Source of the DNA: Cryptomeria japonica
Taxonomy: Eukaryota > Streptophyta > Pinopsida > Cupressales > Cupressaceae
Assembly (NCBI RefSeq): GCF_030272615.1
Contig: NC_081410.1
Coordinates: 503,990,942-504,054,941 of the forward strand
Reading direction: 5' to 3'
DNA: 64,000 bases
The notes under the pieces were generated by a model that was given only the letters and a program-made list of their open reading frames with translations, was not told the DNA's origin and did no database searches. A program made the position numbers and the translations under genes. Each line of letters starts with the position of its first letter. The stretch's first letter is position 1. This document shows positions 47,041 through 56,330 of this stretch, in pieces.

Positions 47041-47984
47041 AGTTGTCAATTAATTTCAATCCAAATATAACTTAATCAAACTTGATACTTAATACAGGTA
47101 AACCAAACTTAATGTCGGTAGACAAATTAGCAGTTAATATTAATATCGGTGAAAATCAATGCATATAACAGAAAGAGAAACAACATCCACAAAACATAAC
47201 ACAAAGATTTGTATGTGGAAACCCTGTAAGGGGAAAAACCATGGTGGGAAACCTTACCCACAATTAGATGATACTAATGCAGATAGTATGTGTATACAAA
47301 TGGGGTCTTCACATGCAAAAAAGCCAACCGCCTAGAGCTCACTACTCAATCACAAAATAGGAGTCACACTGACTACAATTGGATGATTAAATCCAATGAT
47401 AATGTATTGCTCAAAGGAGCATCTCCAATGCTGGATTCAGTACCGGTTAAGCTCTGATAATCTCCTTCAAACCTTCCTTGAACCTTCTCTATGGTCTACT
47501 CATATGATCTTCAATATTCGCACATACCATGTTACAATACCACACTTCCTTTCTTACATCATCTCACAAATGAGATCTTACATATATACCAAAACCTAAG
47601 ACCAAATGTGTAGGTTGGCTAATAGAGAATATTACAATTTAAACCAATTACAAATAAGTCAAGATGCAATGCATCATGTCAGCTCAATTCAGTTACAACA
47701 ATATCCAATTGATTAAATCATCTCCATAATGTGTCGTGTTGATCTAGAATAGATAATGTATGTCGGTTCATAACCTAGACCAATTTGTCAGTAACAACAA
47801 ATATATCAACCCGATTAGACCAATAACCAAAATACCAAAACCAAGTGTCTAAACCATGTATTCGACATAACCAAGTGATCTCTAGATGATAACAATTCAT
47901 CCTAAGTGTCGGTGTACAATATAACCTATCAGTGAACCAAATATCGGTGACTATGCATAAGTCACTGAACTTGTCGGTGAACAT
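47041..47984 (-). repeat. 5' LTR of copia element A, part left of the B insertion
   Basis: It matches 41514-42457 of the left LTR. The first 41 bp of the LTR equivalent and the primer binding site are gone. Instead a short copy of CCAAATATAACTTAATC (47024-47040) precedes the match, suggesting a slipped-strand or deletion event. Confidence 0.85.
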
Positions 47985-48779
47985 TGTTGGCATATGCACA
48001 CTCCAATGAGACATTGTAGGTGATTGAAGGTTTTGTCATTGAAGGCAACCTTACAATCCTATGGCACCGACAAGGCATTACACCGGCAAGATAGTTCACT
48101 GGCATCAACAGATCACACTCTACACCGACACTCAGACCACCGACACCGGCACAGAGAAAGAAAGCATACCTGCACAAAGGCCGACAGGATTTTTGATATA
48201 TTATATTTTGTTTATTATTGTAAAAACTTTGTAAGCCAACTTGGCAAGTTGTAAAATGAATCTTATATATAAGAGAGATCATTGTAGACATTTTGTAAGC
48301 GAGAAAAAGGAAAATATTAGGCAGACCTATTATGTGAAATATAGGTTAAAGGTTTTATGTAAAGAGCAGAGCAGAAACCAATACTGGATCAGGCATTATA
48401 GATGCTATTGTAAAGTAGTACAAGATATTGTATTTGTATAATCCACATTGTAAGTCAGTGAGACTTCCCATTGAGCAGTGAGCTCTAGGCAATTGGCCTT
48501 CCTGCATGTGTAGGCCCCTTTTGTAAGTAATATTCTCTTATTGGCCAGTAAGTGAATATTGTGGGTCACAAATCCCACCGAGGTTTTTCCCACACCAGGT
48601 TTCCTCGTTAAATCTTTGTGTCATGGTGTGCTTTTAATTCTGTTTATTGCATTATTTCTTGCATACCGGTATACTATTATAATATGTTCTACATGTTTTA
48701 AGTTAAGAAATTCAAATCACCGGTTAGATACTGATTCACCCCCCCCCCCCACCTCTTAGTATCTGTGGGAATCCTAACA
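47985..48779 (+). repeat. 5' LTR of element B (795 bp)
   Basis: It runs TGTTGGCATATGCACACTCC...GGAATCCTAACA. A TATA box (TATATATAA) lies at 48264-48272. The 3' end carries GATTCACCCC with a long C run, a box shared with the LTRs of A, C and F. Confidence 0.93.
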
Positions 48780-48781
48780 AT

Positions 48782-48793
48782 TGGTATCAGAGC
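48782..48793 (+). promoter_or_regulatory. Primer binding site of element B (initiator Met-tRNA)
   Basis: TGGTATCAGAGC, two bases after the LTR, is the complement of the 3' end of plant initiator Met-tRNA, the standard copia primer site. Confidence 0.9.
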
Positions 48794-48850
48794 TTGGTCC
48801 TCTATTTTTAGGAGCCTAACAGCTTGAGGAAGATCTTGACACCGGTAAAG

Positions 48851-49408
48851 ATGAAAAATCTGATGAAGCAACTTGAAGCAGCTCTCTCAGACTATGATAC
48901 AAAGAAATTGAAAAATATCAAACTAGAAGATGATCTAAAAGCAGCTCAGGATATCATTCAAGCACTTCAAGAGAATCTTACTATTGCAAGAAATAAGAGA
49001 AGAGAACTTTGTGAAAAGATGCAAAATGAGAATGATGAAAAGGAATCACTTAATGATATGGTAAGAAAGCTAAAATTAGAGAACATAACAACAAAGAATG
49101 AGATGCAGGATATGACTATGAGATTTTGTAAAGAAATTGAAGATAGGAAGAAGAATGAAGAAGAATTGACCAAAAGACTAAGTGAGGCAGCAAATGAGAA
49201 CACAAGACTGATGAGGCAGAAAAAAGTCTTAGAAAAAGAACTAGAAACTGCAAATCAACATAAAGAAAAATTCAAGAAAAGCTCAGAGGAACTTGGTAAC
49301 TTGCTGAAGAATCAAAAACCTAAAGGTGACACTTTTGGAATTGGCTTTGAGGTTGGTGAAAGCTCTGGTACTACAAACACACATGTTCACAACAAACTGG
49401 TAAGGTAA
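48851..49408 (+). CDS. Element B ORF1: coiled-coil protein, gag-like
   Basis: ATG at 48851 lies 72 bp after the LTR. Nearly all of the ~185 residues form a charged coiled coil (KLENITTKNEMQDMTMRFCK, ENTRLMRQKKVLEKELETAN), followed by a short GFEVGESSGTTNTH tail. The frame then meets TAA (49406) but continues in the same frame into the zinc knuckles (FNCNKYGHRENECRS). The original protein was therefore longer, an N-terminal coiled coil plus C-terminal zinc knuckles, which is a plausible gag arrangement. The position directly behind the primer site supports a gag role. I recognise no copia or gypsy gag domain in it. Confidence 0.6.
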   Translation: MKNLMKQLEAALSDYDTKKLKNIKLEDDLKAAQDIIQALQENLTIARNKRRELCEKMQNENDEKESLNDMVRKLKLENITTKNEMQDMTMRFCKEIEDRKKNEEELTKRLSEAANENTRLMRQKKVLEKELETANQHKEKFKKSSEELGNLLKNQKPKGDTFGIGFEVGESSGTTNTHVHNKLVR

Positions 49409-49883
49409 CCTAATGCTTATAAATTCAATAGAAAATGCTTTAACTGTAATAAGTATGGTCATAGAGAAAATGAATGTAGATCTAGAAATTATCAGAATAT
49501 CAACACACCCACCGATCAATGTTCAAAATACAACAAAGTTGGTCACAACTCTGAAAAATTGCAGAATGAATGTGAGACGTTATGTTTGTGGAAGATTTGG
49601 ACATTTATCTAATCAATGCAGAACACAAACCGACATAGTTTATGGGAAAGCTATTCAAAAGAATAATGTGACTTGTTATGCATGTAACAAGATTGGGCAT
49701 ATTGCAAAATTTTGTAGAAGCAAAGGATCACCGACAGACAAGAAAAGTTCTATCTTGAAAGGTAAAGAAAAAGTTGATGAGGTTAAGCAAAAATTCTCAA
49801 AACAATGGATTAGAAAAGCTGATCTAAATGTTGGGAATACTTCTCCACTGGTAGAACCAATCAATGCTTCACTGACAAGATAG
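49409..49883 (+). pseudogene. Element B zinc-knuckle block (four CCHC-type knuckles)
   Basis: Continuing ORF1, knuckle 1 is CFNCNKYGHRENEC (complete). Knuckle 2 is CSKYNKVGHNSEKLQ (second and last Cys lost). After a one-base shift near 49560, knuckle 3 reads RRYVCGRFGHLSNQC (first Cys replaced by Arg) and knuckle 4 reads CYACNKIGHIAKFC (complete). The basic region after it (KGSPTDKKSSILKGKEKVDE) ends at a TAG at 49881. Four knuckles in a row are more than the one or two usual in plant retrotransposon gag. Confidence 0.7.
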
Positions 49884-50253
49884 AGTGATGCTTCACTGGC
49901 AAGACAGAGTAGTGCTCCACCAGTAGGAAGTTCTTCATCAAATTGAAGAAAGTTTCCTTGAGGGTTTGGCAATCTAAAGACACATGTGCTATTATTCCCT
50001 CAGTTAGAGATGAGAAGTTGGAAATTACTTCATTACCGGTAGACAATGTTAAGTGAATACTTAACCGACATGCATTAAATGTGGTAGATGGCAAATAAAC
50101 ACTATAAATTTGTGGTTTTGGCTCCATTTCATTTCACCATGATTTCAAACATTCGTAGAGTGCAAAATTTGCAGAGCTAAGGAATTTCAAGCAAAGAGGC
50201 TAAGCACTTCAAGCAATCAATCCTTCCAAGATAGAAAAAAGGTATTTATCATC

Positions 50254-53200
50254 ATGGCATCCACCTCTGCAATTGAATATATAGCAAACCCTACTATAGT
50301 CGAGGTTATAAAATTACCTAGGCCCGTATTTCAACTAGTTCCCAAAGTAGCAAAGAAAGATGACAATGTAGGTGCTTTCTCTCAAATACCAAAAGGAGTT
50401 GTTTATGTTGAAGACCCCAGAATTTACATTCACTGTAACATAGAGGATTTGGGAGATGAAGAGATCAAAACAATGTATAAATTTGTCATATGTGATAATT
50501 CTAGAAATGTGAAACCGGAACATAAAATCATTGAAACCCTAGGATTTACTGAAATCCTCTGCATTCCAAAATTTCCCAAGGATGTGATTAAGATAGTCTT
50601 AAGCAGAGTACATGGTGAATTTTTCTGGTTAGATGCAATTCACAAAATCACCAAGGGAGCTGTGAAAGCTGTCACAGGGTTACCGTCCACTGGTAAAAGG
50701 CTAGACAAAACCAAGATGGTCTCAAATGACCTAGTTACTAAGCTAACTGGTACTACATCTGATAAAAGGTCCTTAAGAGTCAATGATGTAACCGACACCA
50801 ATGTAAGATTTATCAGCATGATATTAGGGTATAAGGCAACTCATGCAAATAGACTCAATTCAGTTTCAAGTTTATGCATTAAGAGTGCTTATGACATGAT
50901 CATAGATAATGTAAAGAATGATATATGTGAGTGGTTGAAAGATGAGTTAATTGACAGCTTAGGCAAGATAAAGAAAGATAAGAGAGGAACATTTAGATTT
51001 GGTAATATTCTTGTATGTTTGATGCTACATATAACCAAACATGTTCCCGGTATAGGCTATAAAGTACTTGGATTTGATATACTGGTAGGAAAACAATTGA
51101 CAGAACTATTCAACAACATGGGTGAAAACAAAGAAAAGAATATCCATGAATACTTTCAAGCACTTAAGGCCAAAATGAAGAAGAGAATCAAATTATCACA
51201 AAAGATTATTGACAAATATAAGGATGATATATGTTTTGTAATAAAAAAGGATGAGATCTGGATGGAAGCAGTCATCCCAAGAACAATCTGGGTAACAGAG
51301 ATGGGCTATGAGACAGATGATCATATAATTGAGACTTCTGCTAAAGCACTTCTGGAAGCTCCAAACGAACCAAAGGAAGAAGAATTTGGTAGTGCTGAGA
51401 CCATAGAAAAAAAAATTCAATCTAAGAAGAGAGTGAAAATGGTTGAGGCAATTGTGAGAAGAGGTTCTAGACAGGCAAAAGCTATTAAAGAAGATGTATT
51501 AAAGCAAATTGATATCACTGAGGATGAGCTAGGAACTCTATAGCCTGAGACTCACCTATCACCGGTAGGCACTTCTTTGGAGAGTGACATGCGTGCATCT
51601 TTCAAAAGAGTTGTAAGGAAAAGAGATCCCTCACCGACAACCACACCCTCACCTAGGAGGACTAGACAAAAATAGCAAGCAGTAAGATCTCCAGTTAAAA
51701 AGACTACACCAAAGAAGAAACTGACACCCAAGAAGAAGAAGAGAACAACATAAAATTTGGCCTCTCTTCACATACTGTTGAATGAAATTACAGAGGAAGG
51801 GAAACTAAAGAATATAGAGAAACTGTATGACACTTTGACTGCAGATGAAAAAGAACAAGTAGAAGAAATTTTTGATGGAAGTTGTAGATGAAGTACCAGA
51901 TGAACTGTTCAAAAGACTGGAAGCAAGAAGACAAGTTGTTATAGAGCTTGATAAGAAAATTAAAATTGAAAAGTTACTAGTTGTTTATCTAGTGAACTCA
52001 CCTAAAGAAATTGATGATTTAATTGTTGAGGCCAACTGATCAATATTCTCTACTGCACATCGGCACATTGTATTAATGGTTGGAAGAATCAATGAGGTGA
52101 CTGAAGAAACAAAAAATGCATGGGACATATTTCTTGTTGAGAAAGAAAAACAGGAAGAATACATGAACCCCAAACCAATAAAGGTATATCAGAAGGAGAG
52201 AGACAAAGGAAAAGGAAAGGTTGGTGGACCTCCGAGTATCAAAGTAAAAGACAACTTACCCCCACCTCCTTTTACATCACTGGTAATAACAACTATAGAA
52301 GATCAACCGACAGTTGAAAGTATGGATGTAGAGGATGTCAATCCTAATCCTGAAGTCTTATATACAGTAGATGTTGATACACAAAAGATCAACATTGTGG
52401 TAGACAAAGATACAACTGGTAAGACTGAAATGGCTAGTGAGCCACCGGTAGCTGAGAAAACTGATAACACACAAGAGAAACCGACAGATGACAAAGAGCA
52501 ATAGGCAGAAACTCAGACTGAGATAGTGCAACAAATAGAGCAACAACAACAAGAACAAGCTCCGGAACAGGTATAGGAATAGAGTCATGAGGAAACAATA
52601 CAACTGGCAATAGGAGAAGTACACAAATTATTGCTTAAGGAAATGCAAACACAAACAGATCTACCAGAGGTCCCAACAAGCTTGGTTACTTCCTCCACCG
52701 ACGGAATTTAGTATGTTGGTTCCTCCTTAGTAGGCCACAAATCAACAAATGTAACTAAAGTACTTTTGGATTCAATCAAAAGGATAACAAATTGTAGTTC
52801 ACAGGCTTACAAAGCTATAGATGTCACAATACCAATTTTGAAGGTAATTGCTCCTAACTGTAACATAGACAATAAAGATTCTTTAGGACAACTTGATACT
52901 TTGTGTAAATACATCGCTAAGAACATAATGACTATTGAGAAAATAAAGGAATAGACATTGAAGAATAAGGTAGAAATTGAAAAGAAAAAATTCTTTGAAG
53001 ATCAGATAAAGAAGTGTACTAGAGAATTTGACACACTTCTACCGAAACCATGTAACTTGTTAAAGGAATACAAAACTCTGTACAAAGACACCTGCAAGAC
53101 AAACTTTTTGACAGTAGACATAGATAAGAAAATAAGCAAGGTACGGGATGAAATCAATAAACTTGCTGATAATTTTGTTAACTCACCTGATACATTATCA

Positions 53201-53368
53201 GTTTTTGAGCAAAGGATAACAAATTTTGAGGAAGAGTTACTTAAATTAGAAAGAGAAAAGGAGAGAATAGTGAATAAGGTAAAGCATCTAAGACTAAAAC
53301 TGAGTCCAAGATTGGACTATCTAGCATCATTACGGAAGGAAATATCTGAGGCACTGATACAAGGATAG
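50254..53368 (+). pseudogene. Element B ORF2: large unknown protein, broken by stops
   Basis: An intact 429-codon part (50254-51543) starts MASTSAIEYIANPTIVEVIK and contains EFFWLDAIHKITKGAVKAVT and TGLPSTGKRLDK, ending near WMEAVIPRTIWVTEMGYETD and a basic region. The same frame continues past TAG 51541, TAG 51673 and TAA 51751 (a Lys-rich TPKKKLTPKKKK stretch). It then shifts by one base near 51880 and runs past TGA 52037, TAG 52502, 52574, 52580, 52709 and 52952 to TAG 53366. The C-terminal part is acidic/Gln-rich and then coiled coil (FEEELLKLEREKERIVNKVK). From memory, similar unknown ORFs occur in other gymnosperm and early land-plant repeats. I assign no function. It is not PMD, RT, integrase or a known transposase by any motif I can see. 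Confidence 0.65.
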
Positions 53369-53557
53369 AAAACATCAACAAAGCATTTGTAGTACCTCAC
53401 CGATACAATTAAAAGAACAGAGACAACAATAAGAGATAGTAAGAAGTTTATGGAGAGTATAAACTTGACTTTGGCATATCTATTTCAAATTGTAACTACC
53501 CAATTACAAAGTTGAAACTACAAACTCTACTAACATCTTGACAACCTTTGTCATTGA

Positions 53558-53572
53558 TGCCAAAGGGGGAGT
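53558..53572 (+). promoter_or_regulatory. Second, internal polypurine-tract-like site of element B
   Basis: GCCAAAGGGGGAGTA lies about 143 bp before the terminal polypurine tract, in nearly the same context (TTGATGCCAAAGGGGGAG against TCAATGCTAAAGGGGGAG). Confidence 0.55.
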
Positions 53573-53700
53573 AGTGGTATGAGAAAATTCAATATCACAG
53601 GAATCATATGCTCAAGGGGAGCACACATTTTTGGTAACATTTTTTGGAGTTCACATTTTTGGATACACTTTTGAAATTTCTCATGAGTGTTGCCATCAAT

Positions 53701-53715
53701 GCTAAAGGGGGAGAT
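53701..53715 (+). promoter_or_regulatory. Polypurine tract of element B
   Basis: GCTAAAGGGGGAGAT abuts the 3' LTR (TGTTGGCATATG). It closely matches the tract of copia A (CAAAGGGGGAGAT). Confidence 0.85.
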
Positions 53716-54518
53716 TGTTGGCATATGAACACTCTAATGAGACATTGTAGGTGATTGAAGGTTTTGTCATTGATGGCAACCTTACAATCCTATGGCACTG
53801 GCAAGGCATTACACCGGCAAGATAGTTCACCGGCATCAACAGATCACACTCTACACCAACACTCAGACCACCGGCACTAGCACAGAGAAAGGAAGCATAC
53901 TAGCACAGAGGCCAATAGGATTTTTGATATATTATATTTTGTTTATTATTGTAAAAAATTTGTAAGCCGACTTGGCAAGTTGTAAAATGACTCTTATATA
54001 TAAGAGAGATGATTGTAGACATTTTGTAAGTGAGAAAAAGGAAGATATTAGGCAGACCTATTATGCAAAATATAGGTTAAAGGTTTTATGTATAGAACAG
54101 AGTAGAAACTAGTACTGGATCAGGCATTATAGATGCTATTGTGAAGTAGTACAAGATATTGGATTTGTATAATCCACATTATAAGTCAGTGAGACTTCCC
54201 ATTGAGCAGTGAGCTCTAGGAAATTGGCCTTCCTGCATGTGCAGGCCCCTTTTGTAAGTAATATTCTCTTATTGGCTAGTAAGTGAATATTGTGGGTCAC
54301 AAATCCTATTGAGGTTTTTCCCACACCAGGTTTCCTCATTAAATCCTTGTGTCATGGTGTGCTTTTCATGTGGATGCTTTTAATTTTGTTTATTGCATTA
54401 TTTCTTGCATACTGGTATACTCTTATAATATGTTCTACATGTTTTAAGTTAAGAAATTCAAATCACCAGTTAGATACTGATTCACCCCCCCCTCTCAGTA
54501 TCTGTGGGAATCCTAACA
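53716..54518 (+). repeat. 3' LTR of element B (803 bp)
   Basis: It matches 47985-48779 over its whole length with scattered substitutions, one ~13-bp insertion (GTGGATGC region near 54371) and a shorter C run. Confidence 0.93.
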
Positions 54519-54603
54519 ATAACCAAATATCTCCAGAAGGATAAGTGTTGATAAGTGTTGACATCAATGACAAAACCAATGCAACACATCCATAATACCA
54601 GCA
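54519..54603 (-). repeat. 5' LTR of copia element A, part right of the B insertion
   Basis: It continues the A LTR from ATAACCAAATATC to AATACCAGCA, matching 42457-42530. A short duplication (ATAAGTGTTG twice) lies at 54541-54560. The ACATT target duplicate follows at 54604. Confidence 0.8.
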
Positions 54604-54864
54604 ACATTTAGATTTAATATTTTATGTTTTAAATTATTTCTTAATGTTATTTATTATCGATTTCACAAATTGACTTTATTAATTTATTTGTTTTATTATT
54701 ACACATGTGTGTGTGAATGCACATGCCATATTTCCTAGGTTACTGTCAACAAGCTAGGAGTCCCCTCCGTGGTTATTTGTCTGCATTTGAGGGTCGACCT
54801 TGTATTTACTTCACACATGAGAAAGTCATCAGATCATCATGATAAAAATATATCATTCAATAGA

Positions 54865-56330
54865 TGTTAGAAACAATGCACCACTGAGAGGGGGAGGGGG
54901 TGAATCGGTGGCTCTCAAAATTTTCCCTTTAGCTATCCTATGTGAGAATACTGGTTATTAGATCTAACTATGAACAGACTTATCGGTAAGTGAGGAGACT
55001 AACTCAAAATGCAAACACACACAAAGGGACATCACATAACACTAGCATATATGAGGAAAACCCAAGATGGGAAAAACCTCAGTGAGAAATGTTGTTGGAG
55101 TCTACTACTCCAATCTAGCCTCACAATGAAAAATTTGTTACAATGTTTAGGGCACCAACCCAAGGAGCACCAACCCTTGATTTAGGGCACCAACCTAAGG
55201 ATCACAAACCCCTTCACCGAGCTACAACTTAGTGACCACAATGATTACTTCAATTACAAGCGTAGTTGTCTTGTTACAAGTGAATCTTGCAACCATTTCA
55301 TATACCTTACTCTATCAGTGAGATACCTTCTCTTCTACATTGACTCACTTCTCTGACTATTCTCATCTACTGCTTCTCTACCAGTAAAATCTACCAGTAC
55401 ACCTGTCCTCTTCTTCTGCTTTGCTGGATTTCCACCTTACTCTTTGCTCTTTATCAGTACAACCCTTTGCCAGTTTTCTGTCTGCCTTCTCTGCAGCTTC
55501 CTTCACTTTTTCTCTATCGATATGGACACTACTGGTTCTTCTCTACTACCAGTTGAACACTTCAACCAGGTTCTCCCTCACTCTCACTCTCTTCTCAGAC
55601 ACTCTCTGAGCACTTGGCTGATTTTCTCTCTCATGCAAAAGTAATACTCTACTTCTTCACAATAGAACAATATATTTCTTCTATTCAGTAACACTTTCCT
55701 ATCTCTTAGGCTTGCATATTTATAACCCAGACTTCCTGCCAAAAACCAATTCAAACTTGGCTCCTTAGGGTTTTCTCCACTGATCATGAGGCACATTGAA
55801 TCCAATCAGATTTGATCAGATCACAACTCTGTGATGACTACCTGCACATTTCTACCAATATCATGTCTTCCAAAACACGCCTTCCTTCTTAAGTAACCTA
55901 CAACCAATCTATTAGCTTTTCTCAGTCAATCACCATAAATGGCCCAGTTGTCTCCTTTGCCTACTTAGATCTGCACAATCAATTTGTCATGGATCTTGAG
56001 CCGCACAACTCTACAACTCTACCTCAAGATTTGCAGTCACCATTAATGTTGGACCAATCACAACTACTTCACCCACCTTACTTCACCGGCCTGTGCATGT
56101 TTCAACTGCCACTTCATCTTCACGTGGCATCATTATCGGTATCCACCTCATCATATTGTTTTGTCAGTTCATTCCTAGTCACTGAACACAAAAATAACCA
56201 ATTTCATCTACTAGTAAACAAACCCTACCGACATATAACACCTTGCCGACAAACCTTCATGCCTACACAAATTTAATATTGCTGGTGTAGTACATCAACT
56301 AGGCAACAACCATGTCGGTCCACAATAGCT
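54865..56330 (-). repeat. Copia-type LTR F (right border uncertain)
   Basis: On the plus strand it starts TGTTAGAAACAATGCACCAC with the box GAGGGGGAGGGGGTGAATCG, followed by GAGGAAAACCCAAGATGGGA. Both are conserved in the LTRs of A, B and C in the same relative place. It lacks a neighbouring primer site on the left and I find no polypurine complement on the right, so it may be a solo LTR. A possible end is CCACA at about 56326, where ATAGC follows (the left flank is ATAGA), but this is weak. Confidence 0.5.

Larger units (their letters stand above)
47985..54518 (+). mobile_element. Element B: non-autonomous LTR retrotransposon with unknown coding content
   Basis: LTRs 47985-48779 and 53716-54518 flank 4.9 kb. 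A primer binding site for initiator Met-tRNA (TGGTATCAGAGC, 48782-48793) and a polypurine tract next to the 3' LTR are intact. The interior has no protease, RT, RNase H or integrase motif on either strand. It encodes a coiled-coil protein with zinc knuckles and a ~1,040-codon unknown frame. B lies inside LTR A. The empty site can be read from the left LTR of A (GAACATAACC). Flanks are GAACAT on the left and ATAACC on the right, so the duplication is imperfect, perhaps through loss of AAC. Confidence 0.88.
41473..54603 (-). mobile_element. Element A: Ty1/copia retrotransposon, split by element B
   Basis: A minus-strand copia element bounded by a perfect 5-bp target duplication ACATT (41468-41472 and 54604-54608). 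The left LTR is 41473-42530. The interior has gag, protease, integrase, RT and RNase H in copia order (46995 to 42910). The right LTR is 47041-47984 plus 54519-54603, interrupted by B. Without B it is about 6.6 kb. The right LTR lacks the ~41 bp equivalent to 41473-41513, and the primer binding site is missing, so A could not replicate even apart from its stops. Confidence 0.9.

Noticed and set aside
48967-49203. Minus-strand Phe/Ser-rich ORF in element B
   Set aside because: It is the antisense shadow of the Lys/Glu-rich coiled coil of ORF1.
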